Shown here: positions 34,909-43,806 of the stretch, piece after piece
How positions within the stretch are numbered: the stretch's first letter is position 1
Layout of the letters: the number at the start of each line of letters is the position of its first letter
NCBI RefSeq assembly: GCF_019145475.1
Contig: NZ_JAHTKI010000005.1
Coordinates: 186,001 to 250,000, forward strand
Origin: Pseudomonas botevensis
GTDB lineage: Bacteria > Pseudomonadota > Gammaproteobacteria > Pseudomonadales > Pseudomonadaceae
Direction of reading: 5' to 3'
DNA: 64,000 nt
Program-made: the position numbers and the translations under genes
Notes under the pieces: model-generated
The model's input: the letters and a program-made list of their open reading frames with translations, nothing else
The model's database searches: none
What the model was told of the DNA's origin: nothing

Positions 34909-35291
34909 GGCAGCAGGCGCTCCCGGTCGTTGGCCAACTCTTCCAAAGTACCGTGGAAGGGTGAGGATTCATCGAAAACCGCAGCCTTGAGCCGCAGACC
35001 GCAGAAGATGGCCGCCAGGGTATAGAACACGCACAGCCCGATGATCGCCGGTAGACGATAGAGGTCCCAGAACACAATCAGCACCAGTGCCGACAGACCG
35101 ACCAGCAACAACAGGGCAAATACCAGGGCCAGGCCGGCGAACAGCAACAGGCTGACGGTACGGGCTTTCTGCTCCTGCAATTCGATGCCGAACAGTTCGA
35201 CGTGGCTGTGCAACAAGCCAAGGACAGCGGCGCCCAGGCGCCGGGTGGAGGAGCTGGTGCCCGATGCCGGGCCGGATTCACCGATCGACAT
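34905..35291 (-). CDS. YqjE-like (phage-holin-fold) membrane protein
   Basis: This codes for 128 residues. Two adjacent membrane segments (LLLFAGLALVFALLLLVGLSALVLIVFW; LPAIIGLCVFYTLAAIFCGL) follow an amphipathic N-terminus (ELFGIELQEQKAR). This fits the YqjE / holin-superfamily-III fold. ATG 35291 is two bases past the stop of the DUF883 gene. Confidence 0.8.
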   Translation of the reverse strand: MSIGESGPASGTSSSTRRLGAAVLGLLHSHVELFGIELQEQKARTVSLLLFAGLALVFALLLLVGLSALVLIVFWDLYRLPAIIGLCVFYTLAAIFCGLRLKAAVFDESSPFHGTLEELANDRERLLP

Positions 35292-35293
35292 AA

Positions 35294-35608
35294 TCAGCGC
35301 CGTGTGGCCAGCAGGCCAATCAGAAAGCCCACGCCTGCGGCGATGCCGACTGATTGCCACGGGTTGGCCGACACATAGTCTTCGGTGGCGGCAACCGCTG
35401 CCTGGCCGCGATCACGCAGGGTGTCTTCGGTCAGCTTCAGGGTTTCCCGGGCGCGCAGCAGGCTTTCGTGGATCTGCTCACGCAGCTCATCGGCCTGGTC
35501 GCCCGCCAGGGTGGCGGTGTGCTCGAGCAACCGTTCGGTATCGGCCACCAGCGTCTGAAAGTCTTCCATCAGAATGTCTTGAGCGGTCTGTGCCTTGGTT
35601 CTGGCCAT
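35294..35608 (-). CDS. DUF883 (ElaB/YqjD) family protein
   Basis: The 104-residue protein has a long charged helix (QTLVADTERLLEHTATLAGDQADELREQIHESLLRARETLK) and a single C-terminal membrane anchor (WQSVGIAAGVGFLIGLLATRR). This is the ElaB/YqjD layout. E. coli YqjD tethers ribosomes to the membrane in stationary phase. It heads the three-gene operon running to 34570. Its upstream region contains the sigma-54-like promoter of the divergent amt gene. Confidence 0.88.
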   Translation of the reverse strand: MARTKAQTAQDILMEDFQTLVADTERLLEHTATLAGDQADELREQIHESLLRARETLKLTEDTLRDRGQAAVAATEDYVSANPWQSVGIAAGVGFLIGLLATRR

Positions 35609-35680
35609 GGGTGGATCTCCGTAAGTGGCTTTCTGAAGCGTTCGAGTATGAGCCTTGCGCGAAGGTTCAGTGCAAATGAC

Positions 35681-35696
35681 TGGTACAACTTTTGCT
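35681..35696 (+). promoter_or_regulatory. Candidate sigma-54 promoter of amt
   Basis: TGGTACAACTTTTGCT keeps the invariant GG and GC ten bases apart and the TTGC of the -12 element (consensus TGGCAC-N5-TTGC). It lies about 220 bp before the amt start. Nitrogen-controlled ammonium transporters are often RpoN/NtrC dependent. I could not find a clear NtrC site upstream. Confidence 0.5.
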
Positions 35697-35913
35697 GTGT
35701 CGTGGTGCATCGACCGGCCACTGTGCGCCGTTGCCGGGCGTGCAACCGGGAAAACCTTATCCGGTTGATGATGGAACGTGTCAGGACATCGACCTTGTGC
35801 GCCAAAGCGGTTCGCCGGACTGCCGGATCGGGAACCGTACAGTCGCAACTTGGTGCATGAAATGTCCGCATGAACCGCTTTGGTGCCTTTTTCAGCCTTG
35901 GGTCTGCCTCCTT

Positions 35914-37122
35914 ATGGAAAATCTGCAAAGCGCTGTGGACACGCTGGTTCACAGCTCCAATACGTTGTTCATTCTGATTGGCGCGGTGATGGTACTGGCG
36001 ATGCACGCCGGATTCGCGTTTCTGGAAGTCGGCACGGTTCGCCAGAAGAACCAGGTCAACGCCCTGTCGAAGATTCTCAGCGATTTCGCCGTCTCCACGC
36101 TGGCCTACTTCTTTATAGGCTATTGGATTTCCTACGGGGTGACCTTCCTGCAACCGGCGGCCGTACTCAGTGCCGATCACGGCTACGGGCTGGTGAAGTT
36201 TTTCTTCCTGCTGACCTTTGCGGCGGCGATCCCGGCGATTATTTCCGGAGGCATTGCCGAACGGGCGCGGTTCGTTCCGCAACTGTGCGCGACGGCATTG
36301 ATCGTCGCGTTCATTTATCCGTTTTTCGAAGGCATGATCTGGAACGGCAACTACGGGTTGCAAGCCTGGTTGACGGCGCAGTTTGGCGCAGCGTTCCACG
36401 ATTTCGCCGGTTCCGTGGTGGTGCATGCCATGGGCGGCTGGCTGGCGCTGGCGGCCGTGCTGTTGCTGGGGCCGCGCAACGGACGCTATCGCGAGGGGCG
36501 GCTGGTGGCTTTCGCGCCGTCGAGCATTCCGTTTCTGGCGCTCGGCTCGTGGATCCTGATTGTCGGCTGGTTCGGCTTCAACGTGATGAGCGCGCAGACC
36601 CTGCAAGGGGTCAGTGGCCTGGTGGCGGTCAATTCGCTGATGGCGATGGTCGGCGGAACGATGGCGGCGTTGCTGGTCGGGCGCAATGACCCGGGGTTCC
36701 TGCATAACGGCCCGCTGGCCGGACTGGTCGCGGTGTGTGCCGGTTCCGACCTCATGCACCCGGTGGGCGCACTGGTGACCGGTGCGATTGCCGGTGCGCT
36801 GTTTGTCTGGTGCTTCACCGCCGCGCAAGTCAAATGGCGGATCGACGATGTGCTGGGCGTGTGGCCGCTGCATGGCTTGTGTGGTGTCTGGGGCGGCATC
36901 GCCTGCGGGATCTTCGGGCAGACCGCGTTGGGTGGCCTGGGCGGTGTGAGCCTGGTCAGTCAACTGATCGGCACAGCCCTGGGCGTGGTCGTGGCGCTGG
37001 TCGGCGGCTTTGCCGTTTACGGGCTGATCAAGGCGCTGCACGGGCTGCGCCTGAGCCAGGAACAAGAGTATTACGGCGCCGATCTGTCGCTGCACAAGAT
37101 CGGCGCGGTGAGTCAGGACTAA
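35914..37122 (+). CDS. Ammonium transporter (Amt family)
   Basis: The 402-residue protein has about eleven membrane segments. It shows GFAFLEVGTVRQKNQVNALSKI, GGIAERARF, DFAGSVVVHAMGG with the pore His, GWFGFN, and the second pore His in VWPLHGLCGVWGG. It moves ammonium across the inner membrane. There is no glnK gene beside it, unlike the usual glnK-amtB pair. ATG 35914 starts the conserved part; an in-frame ATG 18 codons upstream exists. It ends four bases inside the convergent Kef-type gene. Confidence 0.92.
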   Translation: MENLQSAVDTLVHSSNTLFILIGAVMVLAMHAGFAFLEVGTVRQKNQVNALSKILSDFAVSTLAYFFIGYWISYGVTFLQPAAVLSADHGYGLVKFFFLLTFAAAIPAIISGGIAERARFVPQLCATALIVAFIYPFFEGMIWNGNYGLQAWLTAQFGAAFHDFAGSVVVHAMGGWLALAAVLLLGPRNGRYREGRLVAFAPSSIPFLALGSWILIVGWFGFNVMSAQTLQGVSGLVAVNSLMAMVGGTMAALLVGRNDPGFLHNGPLAGLVAVCAGSDLMHPVGALVTGAIAGALFVWCFTAAQVKWRIDDVLGVWPLHGLCGVWGGIACGIFGQTALGGLGGVSLVSQLIGTALGVVVALVGGFAVYGLIKALHGLRLSQEQEYYGADLSLHKIGAVSQD

Positions 37123-38831
37123 GTCTCTTCATCTTCGGCACCGGGGTAAAAACCGTGCAGCAGGCGATAGCGATCCATGCGTATCTGATCGACTCTTGCC
37201 TGCACCTTGTGTGCCGGCAACCCGAGCATGATCAAGGCATGTGAGCCGAGCATCAGGCTTGACTCCAGAAGCTCCGGCACCACTTCCGTGGCGCCGGCGG
37301 CTTTCAGCTCAGCCAACTGACTGTCATCGCGGGTGCGCACCAGAATGGGCACGCTGGCGTTCAGGCGTCGCGCCTCCTTGAGTACGCGCAAGGCAACATC
37401 ACTCTGATCCACGGCAATCACCACCAGCCTGGCGCGCAGCAGGCCCACGGCGGTGAGCAAGTCGCCCCGTGTGGAGTCGCCGTAATGCACGTCACGTTCG
37501 CGGGCGGCGGCTTCCTGAATTCGCACGGGATCGTTATCCAGTGCGATGTAGGGTTGCCCGGCGTTGTGCATGAAGCGCCCGATCGACTGGCCGACGCGGC
37601 CGTAACCGCAGATCACCACATGCTGATCGAACCCGGCGTTCAGGGCGCTGATCTGTTCGATCTGCGCCTCTTGATTGGGTTTTCGGTGCAGGCCGGCAGC
37701 GATTCGCGGGGCCGCGCGCAGCAGTAGCGGCGTCAGCAGCATCGAACAGAACGTCGCCGCCAACAGCAGGGCACCGAGTCCGGCCGGGAGCATCTGGTTC
37801 TGCTGCATCTGCGCCATCAGGGCGAAACAGAATTCGCCGCCCTGGGCCAGGGCCAGACCGCTGCGCCAGGCGGTTTCACTGTCGCTGCCGCGCCATTTGA
37901 CCAGCACCGCCACCACGCAGCCCTTGATCAGCAGCAAACCCAGTGTCAGGCCGAGGATCGCCAGGCTGTGGCTGAAAAACAGTTGCAGGTCGATCAGCAT
38001 GCCGATGCTGACGAAAAACAGGCCGAGCAGGATGTCGCGAAACGGCCGGATATCCGCCTCGATCTGATGCCGATAGTGGCTTTCCCCCAACAGCATGCCC
38101 GCGAGAAAGGCCCCCAGGGCAGGAGACAGGCCCAGCAGGTGTGTGAGCCAGGCGGTCAGCAGAACGATCACCAGTGCCAGCAGGACGAATAGCTCCGCCG
38201 AGCGCGAGGCGGCGACTTCGTGAAACAGTCGCGGCAGCAACCATCGGCTGGCCAGCAGCAGGCCGAGGAACAGCGCCACGGTTTTGCCCAGGGTCAGCGG
38301 CAGCGCCAGATACCATGCCTGATCGCTGCTGCCGGCGAACACCGGGACCAGCGTCAGCAACAGCACCGCCACCACGTCCTGAAACAGCAGCACGCCCACG
38401 GCATTCTGGCCGTGGCTGCTGAATATTTCGCCGAGGCTGCTCAGTTCCTTGGTGACAATTGCCGTGGATGACAATGACAGGCCAGCCCCCAACAACAGCG
38501 CGTCCGTGACCGGCATGCCCAGCAGCATCAGCACCCCGCCCAGCAATAGTGCGCTGACCAGCACTTGCTGGCTGCCCAGACGGAACACCACTTTTCGCAG
38601 GGCGATCATTTTCGACAGGGAGAATTCCAGCCCCAGGGAAAACAGCAGAAAGACCACGCCCAACTCGGCGATGTCCGGCAAGTGTTCGCTCTCGTTGACC
38701 CAGTCGAACGCCTTGGGTCCGACCATCAATCCCACGCACAGATACCCCAGCACCGGCGGCAGACGCAGGCGGCGGAACAGGGCAATCATCAGCAGGGACG
38801 AAGCGAGAATGATCAATAGGTTGGCAAACAC
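37119..38831 (-). CDS. Kef-type (CPA2) potassium/proton antiporter
   Basis: This codes for 570 residues. About twelve membrane segments fill residues 1-385 and include the family run GLSLSSTAIVTKEL and GLFFVSIGMLIDL. A cytoplasmic RCK/TrkA-N domain follows, whose nucleotide-binding loop is VVICGYGRVGQSIGRFM. The start is GTG 38831, six bases from GGAG. KefB/KefC relatives expel potassium during electrophile stress; no KefF/G-like ancillary gene is present, so it could be a YbaL-like antiporter. Confidence 0.92.
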   Translation of the reverse strand: MFANLLIILASSLLMIALFRRLRLPPVLGYLCVGLMVGPKAFDWVNESEHLPDIAELGVVFLLFSLGLEFSLSKMIALRKVVFRLGSQQVLVSALLLGGVLMLLGMPVTDALLLGAGLSLSSTAIVTKELSSLGEIFSSHGQNAVGVLLFQDVVAVLLLTLVPVFAGSSDQAWYLALPLTLGKTVALFLGLLLASRWLLPRLFHEVAASRSAELFVLLALVIVLLTAWLTHLLGLSPALGAFLAGMLLGESHYRHQIEADIRPFRDILLGLFFVSIGMLIDLQLFFSHSLAILGLTLGLLLIKGCVVAVLVKWRGSDSETAWRSGLALAQGGEFCFALMAQMQQNQMLPAGLGALLLAATFCSMLLTPLLLRAAPRIAAGLHRKPNQEAQIEQISALNAGFDQHVVICGYGRVGQSIGRFMHNAGQPYIALDNDPVRIQEAAARERDVHYGDSTRGDLLTAVGLLRARLVVIAVDQSDVALRVLKEARRLNASVPILVRTRDDSQLAELKAAGATEVVPELLESSLMLGSHALIMLGLPAHKVQARVDQIRMDRYRLLHGFYPGAEDEET

Positions 38832-39036
38832 GAAAACTCCGAAGACAGGTCTGGCTACTCAAGCGTAGAGGCAAAAAACAACGAAGCATCGCGCAAAGCG
38901 GATTTTTCGCGACTGATGTGCATCAGCGTTTTGCCGGAAAGTGCGACTGAGGTTCGGAGACCTTCCGGTCGGGGCGGCTCGACGGGTTTTCGGAGCGGGC
39001 CTAGAATAGACGTTCAATTTTTTCGGTTGAGCGCAC

Positions 39037-39273
39037 ATGCTTCCTGAATGTCAGCTGTTCGGCACCCTGGGGTGTCATCTGTGTGAAGTCGCTGAAGCCA
39101 TGTTGATGGAGTTCGTCGAGCACGGGCTGCTGGTGGAGTTGGTGGACATCGCTGACGATGAATCCTGGTTCGAGGCCTACAGTTTGCGGATTCCGGTGCT
39201 GCGCCGGATCGACACCGGCGCGGAAATCGGCTGGCCATTCAGTGCCGATCAGGTGGTGGCGTTCCTGCGTTAA
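39037..39273 (+). CDS. Glutaredoxin-family protein
   Basis: The 78-residue single thioredoxin-fold domain has the redox motif Cys-His-Leu-Cys near residue 13 (LGCHLCEVAEAML) and the cis-proline in LRIPVLRR. It resembles the DUF836 / YbbN-like short glutaredoxin group. A TAGAAT -10-like box lies at 39003-39008. The partner is unknown. Confidence 0.88.
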   Translation: MLPECQLFGTLGCHLCEVAEAMLMEFVEHGLLVELVDIADDESWFEAYSLRIPVLRRIDTGAEIGWPFSADQVVAFLR

Positions 39274-39460
39274 GCGTTCCTCTGACAGCGCACAGGCGTT
39301 GCGTCTGTCGCCCGTTTGATCCTTCCCTTGGCACCTTCCGGATTATTCGGTTGCTGTATGTGCACACAGTAATCGGGTTGGCCTGCCTTGCCATGCTTTT
39401 GGTGACTGGCTCCTTGGTCAAGGAGTCGGCAGGTGAGCCCGGATGTCAGAGGGATGCACC

Positions 39461-39778
39461 GTGGTCAATGTCCAACAGTTGAAGAACAGCGTAAACCGGA
39501 TGTCGGTTGACGTGGTGCGCGAGGCCGTCCTCGAGCTGCGCCTGGACGGACTGGTGACAGAGGGCAAGACGCCATTCAACAAGCTGCATTTCAACACCTG
39601 TTTCGCTGAAATCGAGGCGTTGTTCCAGCGCGCCGGTTATCACAAACAACTCGATGTCGTCGGCTATCAGGGCCTGCTCTATGCCTTGTATGACCCGGGA
39701 CGCTGGGAAGCCGTCGAGGTGCTGCGCTGGCTCAAGGAGTTTACCGAGGCAGCGCAGAGATCATCGGTTCCGGCCTGA
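39461..39778 (+). CDS. Conserved protein of unknown function
   Basis: This codes for 105 residues from GTG 39461, which has GAGGG seven bases upstream; ATG 39443 with AGGTGA is the alternative and adds six residues. The protein is helical and acidic with no membrane segment (VQQLKNSVNRMSVDVVREAVLELRLDGLVTEGKTPFNKLHFN). It precedes the pseudouridine synthase gene by 73 bp. I do not recognise a named family. Confidence 0.75.
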   Translation: MVNVQQLKNSVNRMSVDVVREAVLELRLDGLVTEGKTPFNKLHFNTCFAEIEALFQRAGYHKQLDVVGYQGLLYALYDPGRWEAVEVLRWLKEFTEAAQRSSVPA

Positions 39779-39851
39779 TGCGGATTCCGGGCTAGGTTCG
39801 TTTCGTTCCCTGTTGGATAATGCCGGCCTGCATTGAGGGTTCGAGTTTCGT

Positions 39852-40742
39852 ATGTCCACATCAACGTTTTCTGCCGCACAGAATCAGGCCAGCACGCTTC
39901 ATCTGCCTCCCGGCTCCTGGGTAACCGTACTCGATTGCCTGTGCGCGCATTTCTGTGCAATCAGCCGCGAGCAATGGCTCGACCGGATCGCCCGAGGACG
40001 AGTCCTGGACAGCGACGGGCAGCCGATTGCAGTGGATCTGCCGTACAGGGAAGGCCTGCGCATCCACTACTTCCGCGAAGTGCCGGATGAAAAGCCGATT
40101 CCGGTCATCGAGTCGATCCTCTACGCGGACGATCATCTGGTGGTGGCGGACAAGCCGCACTTTCTGCCCGTGATCCCGGCGGGCGAGTACGTGGAGCAGA
40201 CTTTGCTGCGTCGTTTGATCCGCCGCCTGGAGAACCCCAATCTGGTGCCGTTGCACCGTATCGACCGGCATACTGCGGGGCTGGTGATCTTTTCGGCGAA
40301 TCCGCAAAGCCGTTCCGCGTATCAGTCGCTGTTCCCGAAACGGCAGATTGAAAAACGTTACGAAGCCATTGCCGGCGCCTTGCCGGCGCTGGATTTTCCT
40401 CTGCTGCACAAAAGCCGTCTGGTGGACGGCGAACCGTTTTTCCGCATGCAGGAAGTACCGGGTGTGAGCAATACCGAAACCCGTGTGGAGGTTCGGGAAA
40501 AAAACGGCGAACTCTGGCGCTATGGCCTGTATCCGGTGACCGGCAAGAGGCATCAGTTGCGGGTACATATGACGGCGTTAGGAGCGAGTATCTGCAATGA
40601 TCCGTTCTACCCGGAAGTCTTGAAGGGCATCGAGGACGATTACACCAGGCCGCTCAAACTGCTGGCGCAGGGTTTGCGATTCATCGATCCGGTTACGGGG
40701 GAGCAGCGCGAATTTGAAAGCCTGATCACGCTGGATTGGTGA
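39852..40742 (+). CDS. RluA-family pseudouridine synthase
   Basis: The 296-residue enzyme has the catalytic motif HRIDRHTAGLVIF with its Asp near residue 134. ADDHLVVADKPHFLPVIPAG comes before it, and RYGLYPVTGKRHQLRVHMTALG near the end. It converts uridine to pseudouridine in rRNA or tRNA. The N-terminal part differs from a standard S4 domain, so the exact RNA target cannot be named. A strong terminator follows. Confidence 0.92.
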   Translation: MSTSTFSAAQNQASTLHLPPGSWVTVLDCLCAHFCAISREQWLDRIARGRVLDSDGQPIAVDLPYREGLRIHYFREVPDEKPIPVIESILYADDHLVVADKPHFLPVIPAGEYVEQTLLRRLIRRLENPNLVPLHRIDRHTAGLVIFSANPQSRSAYQSLFPKRQIEKRYEAIAGALPALDFPLLHKSRLVDGEPFFRMQEVPGVSNTETRVEVREKNGELWRYGLYPVTGKRHQLRVHMTALGASICNDPFYPEVLKGIEDDYTRPLKLLAQGLRFIDPVTGEQREFESLITLDW

Positions 40743-40774
40743 TTATCGGATTCCCCGCGTTTCTATCGCCCACG

Positions 40775-40801
40775 AAAAAGCCCGCATGATGCGGGCTTTT
40801 T
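40775..40801. terminator. Bidirectional terminator
   Basis: AAAAAGCCCGCAT and ATGCGGGCTTTTT form a near-perfect palindrome between the pseudouridine synthase gene and the convergent lipoprotein gene. Confidence 0.94.
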
Positions 40802-40826
40802 CTGTATCAGGTGCGTCGTAAAAAGC

Positions 40827-41048
40827 TTACAGCTCTTTAACGGTGCGAATCTGATCCTTGTTGATGCGAGTGCGCTTGCCGTCGAGTTGCTGGAACTCGT
40901 AGAAACCGGAGTCTTCATCGTATTTAGGCGTATCGACGGCCTGGATTTCGCGACCGTCATTCAAGGTGATCACTGACGGCGAAGCGCACCCGGCGAGGGT
41001 AGCGAGGCCCAGTGCGAGCATGAAAGTGGCGAGGGTCCGTTGAGTCAT
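40827..41048 (-). CDS. YgdI/YgdR family lipoprotein
   Basis: This codes for 73 residues. A signal sequence ends in the lipobox LAGC (Cys21), and the mature part (SVITLNDGREIQAVDTPKYDEDSGFYEFQQLDGKRTRINKDQIRTVKEL) is a small SH3-like YgdI/YgdR domain. It should be anchored in the envelope by lipid. The role is unknown. The start follows GGAGA. Confidence 0.93.
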   Translation of the reverse strand: MTQRTLATFMLALGLATLAGCASPSVITLNDGREIQAVDTPKYDEDSGFYEFQQLDGKRTRINKDQIRTVKEL

Positions 41049-41126
41049 GAGTGTGTCTCCGAAGGGATAATCTTTTGGTTACTGAGCTTGAGACGTATAC
41101 AAGGCGTGCAAGTTCCTTGAGTGCTG

Positions 41127-41726
41127 TCAGTCTGACACAGTGTTGTGCGAGCTTAACAGTTCCGGGGTGTTGAGATTGGCCAGGCGCGGGTCGTTGTCAG
41201 GACATTCCAGGGCAGCCGCGCCGAGACTGCGCATGATGCGGCCGGGGCTGCGTTCACCGCTGTTCCAGGCTTCTTCGAACGCGGGCAGGAGTACCAGCGG
41301 AATCACGCATAACAGCGGCTCCCAGTGCTGGTCATGACGCAACATTAAAGGTTTTTCAGGTTGACGACTGGCGGCTTCGCGCATGCTTTCCAGCAGGGCG
41401 GCGTCGATTCGTGGCACATCGCAGGGCAGGACCAGCAAGTGTGAATGACGTGCGGCTCTCAGGCCGGCGAGGATCCCCGCCAAGGGGCCAGGAAAGTCGC
41501 CTTCGTGATCCGACACCAATTGGTCGGCGAAGGGCGCGTAACGATCGAAATTGCGGTTGCAGGAAATGATCAGGTCGTCGGTGAACGGGCGCACCTGGCG
41601 TTGCACATGGGCAATCAGTGGCTCGCCCAACCACTCCACGAACCCCTTGTCCTGGCCACCCATGCGTTGGCCGCGTCCTCCGGCCAGGAGCAGAATGGAG
41701 CAGGGAGGCAATTGTGTCGTGGTCAT
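41127..41726 (-). CDS. mobA: Molybdenum cofactor guanylyltransferase MobA
   Basis: The 199-residue enzyme adds GMP to molybdopterin to make the MGD cofactor. The nucleotide-binding start [17 protein letters not shown] and the [15 protein letters not shown] and LPCDVPRID motifs are typical. It is divergent from moaB-moeA by 81 bp, and the group matches PA3028-PA3030 of P. aeruginosa. Confidence 0.96.
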   Translation of the reverse strand: MTTTQLPPCSILLLAGGRGQRMGGQDKGFVEWLGEPLIAHVQRQVRPFTDDLIISCNRNFDRYAPFADQLVSDHEGDFPGPLAGILAGLRAARHSHLLVLPCDVPRIDAALLESMREAASRQPEKPLMLRHDQHWEPLLCVIPLVLLPAFEEAWNSGERSPGRIMRSLGAAALECPDNDPRLANLNTPELLSSHNTVSD

Positions 41727-41807
41727 TTCAGCTCTCCGTTCGGGCGGCGAAAAAATGGGGCGCTGTGATATAACACCGGGCTGTTTCTCCTACAACTGGA
41801 CGAGCCT

Positions 41808-42347
41808 ATGAAAGCCAAGGCTGATGTACCTTTCGCGCCGCTCAATATTGCGGTGCTGACTGTAAGCGACACCCGCACCCTGGAAACCGATACCTCGGGC
41901 CAGGTCTTCGTCGACCGTCTGACCGCTGCCGGCCATAACCTGGCCGAACGGGTGATGCTCAAAGATGACCTGTACAAAATCCGTGCGCAAGTCGCCACCT
42001 GGATTGCCGAAGACGTGGTGCAAGTCGTACTGATCACCGGCGGCACCGGCTTCACAGGCCGCGACAGTACGCCGGAAGCGGTCGCCTGCCTGCTCGATAA
42101 ACAGGTGGATGGCTTCGGCGAGCTGTTCCGGCAGATCTCGGTGGCCGATATCGGTACCTCCACCGTGCAGTCCCGGGCGCTGGCCGGTCTGGCCAATGGT
42201 ACGCTGGTCTGCTGCCTGCCGGGGTCAACCAATGCGGTGCGCACCGGTTGGGACGGCATCTTGGCCGAGCAGCTGGATTCGCGGCACCGTCCGTGCAATT
42301 TCGTTCCTCATCTGAAACAGGCGGCGCCTTGTGAATCCCGTGGGTAA
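41808..42347 (+). CDS. moaB: Molybdopterin adenylyltransferase MoaB
   Basis: The 179-residue MogA/MoaB-fold protein activates molybdopterin by adenylation before metal insertion. It shows AVLTVSDTRTLETDTSG, ITGGTGFTGRDSTPEA and CCLPGSTNAVRTGWDGIL. Its 3' end overlaps moeA by 17 bp. A GATATAAC -10-like box lies about 35 bp upstream. Confidence 0.95.
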   Translation: MKAKADVPFAPLNIAVLTVSDTRTLETDTSGQVFVDRLTAAGHNLAERVMLKDDLYKIRAQVATWIAEDVVQVVLITGGTGFTGRDSTPEAVACLLDKQVDGFGELFRQISVADIGTSTVQSRALAGLANGTLVCCLPGSTNAVRTGWDGILAEQLDSRHRPCNFVPHLKQAAPCESRG

Positions 42348-43557
42348 GCCTGGCAAGACCGGCAGCCTGATGCCGGTCGAAACGGCCCTCGCCAGATTGC
42401 TGGAAATGGCTGACGCATCGAGGATCGTCGAGCGTGAGCGGTTGCCGCTGGCGAAGGTTCAGGGCCGGGTACTGGCCGAGGATCTGGTTGCGACGCTGGA
42501 TCTTCCGCCCTGGCCCAACAGCGCGATGGACGGGTATGCCCTGGCTCTGGCGGACTGGAAGGGCGAACCGTTGCCGGTCAGCCAGAAGGTTTTCGCCGGT
42601 CAATTCCCCGAGCCGTTGCAGCCCGGTACCTGTGCGCGGATCTTCACGGGTGCGCCGGTGCCCCAGGGGGCCGATTGTGTCGAGATGCAGGAAAACGCCG
42701 AGGTACAGGGCGATGAACGCGTGCGTTTCATCGAACCGATGAAGGCAGGGCAGAACATCAGGCCCCAGGGCCAGGAAACCACGAAGGGGGAGCTGATCCT
42801 GACAGCGGGAACCCGGCTCGGCCCGATCGAGCAGGGGCTGGCGGCGTCCCTGGGACGCGCGGAGCTGGACGTGGTACGCAAGGTGCGCGTCGCCGTGTTG
42901 TCGACGGGCGACGAGCTGGTGGAACCGGGTCAGGATCTGGGACCCGGACAGATCTACAACAGCAACCGCGTGCTGTTGTGCAGCTGGTTGCAGCGCCTGG
43001 GTTGCGAAGTGATCGATGCCGGCATTCTCCCGGATGATCTGCCGACCACTCGCGAGCGCCTCGGCCAGTTGCAGGATGTCGATCTGATCCTGTCCACGGG
43101 CGGTGTCTCGGTAGGGGAGGCGGATTTCCTTGGGATTGCCTTGCGCGAAGAGGGTGACCTGGCGCTGTGGAAGCTGGCGATCAAACCCGGAAAACCGCTG
43201 ACGTTTGGGCATTTTCGCAATGTGCCGGTGATCGGTTTGCCGGGTAACCCGGCGTCGACGCTGGTCACCTTCGCCTTGCTGGCGCGGCCTTATCTGTTGC
43301 GGCGTCAGGGGGTTCAGGATGTCGAACCGCTGAAATTCCCGGTGCCGGCAGGCTTTGACTGGCCTGTGGTCGGCAACCGTCGCGAGTATCTGCGCGGGCG
43401 CCTGGAGCAGGGGCGGGCCACTGTCTATCGCAATCAAAGCTCTGGCGTCCTGCGCAGTGCCGCGTGGGCCGATGGGCTGGTGGAGGTGCTGGAAGGGCGT
43501 ACGCTGACCAACGGCGACGAGGTGAATTTCATACCCTTGAGCGACCTCCTGGGCTGA
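42331..43557 (+). CDS. moeA: Molybdopterin molybdotransferase MoeA
   Basis: The 408-residue protein inserts molybdate into adenylated molybdopterin. Family motifs are PPWPNSAMDGYAL, GQNIRPQGQETTKGE, VLSTGDELVEPG, STGGVSVGEADF and GLPGNPASTLVTFALLARPYL. GTG 42331 has AGGCGG upstream and overlaps moaB by 17 bp; the first ATG, 13 codons later, has no ribosome site. Confidence 0.95.
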   Translation: MNPVGKPGKTGSLMPVETALARLLEMADASRIVERERLPLAKVQGRVLAEDLVATLDLPPWPNSAMDGYALALADWKGEPLPVSQKVFAGQFPEPLQPGTCARIFTGAPVPQGADCVEMQENAEVQGDERVRFIEPMKAGQNIRPQGQETTKGELILTAGTRLGPIEQGLAASLGRAELDVVRKVRVAVLSTGDELVEPGQDLGPGQIYNSNRVLLCSWLQRLGCEVIDAGILPDDLPTTRERLGQLQDVDLILSTGGVSVGEADFLGIALREEGDLALWKLAIKPGKPLTFGHFRNVPVIGLPGNPASTLVTFALLARPYLLRRQGVQDVEPLKFPVPAGFDWPVVGNRREYLRGRLEQGRATVYRNQSSGVLRSAAWADGLVEVLEGRTLTNGDEVNFIPLSDLLG

Positions 43558-43611
43558 GAGGGTGTGCAAGTGCAGGCTCGGCTGATGCAGTCGACGCCTG
43601 CATTTTTGTAT

Positions 43612-43806
43612 TCAAGAGCTCATCAGACCGACGAGCTGATCGAAACGGCTGTTGGCGACCCAGCCCAGCAGGCCCATCACCACGGCAGCCGCACCGGCCG
43701 AATAGGCGAGGCGATGCTTGATGGATTTGACGTCCCCGCGGACTTCAGCGAGATCCCTGCAAATGTATTTCAGGTGAGTCTCCAGCTCGGTGATACGAGG
43801 TTCCAT
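43612..43806 (-). CDS. Small coiled-coil membrane protein (XhlA-like)
   Basis: This codes for 64 residues behind a strong GGAGG site. An N-terminal amphipathic helix (RITELETHLKYICRDLAEVRGDVKSIKHRL) is followed by one membrane segment (SAGAAAVVMGLLGWVA). That layout resembles XhlA-type small membrane proteins of phage lysis modules, but no phage genes are near. It should be anchored in the inner membrane. Confidence 0.75.
   Translation of the reverse strand: MEPRITELETHLKYICRDLAEVRGDVKSIKHRLAYSAGAAAVVMGLLGWVANSRFDQLVGLMSS

Noticed and set aside
35569..37095. 508-codon frame antisense to amt
   Set aside because: Rich in Gln, His and Arg with no domain; amt on the other strand is unmistakable.
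39401..39428. GCTCCTT/AAGGAGT hairpin before the gene at 39461
   Set aside because: A short stem with no T tract and no link to a riboswitch or attenuator that I can recognise.
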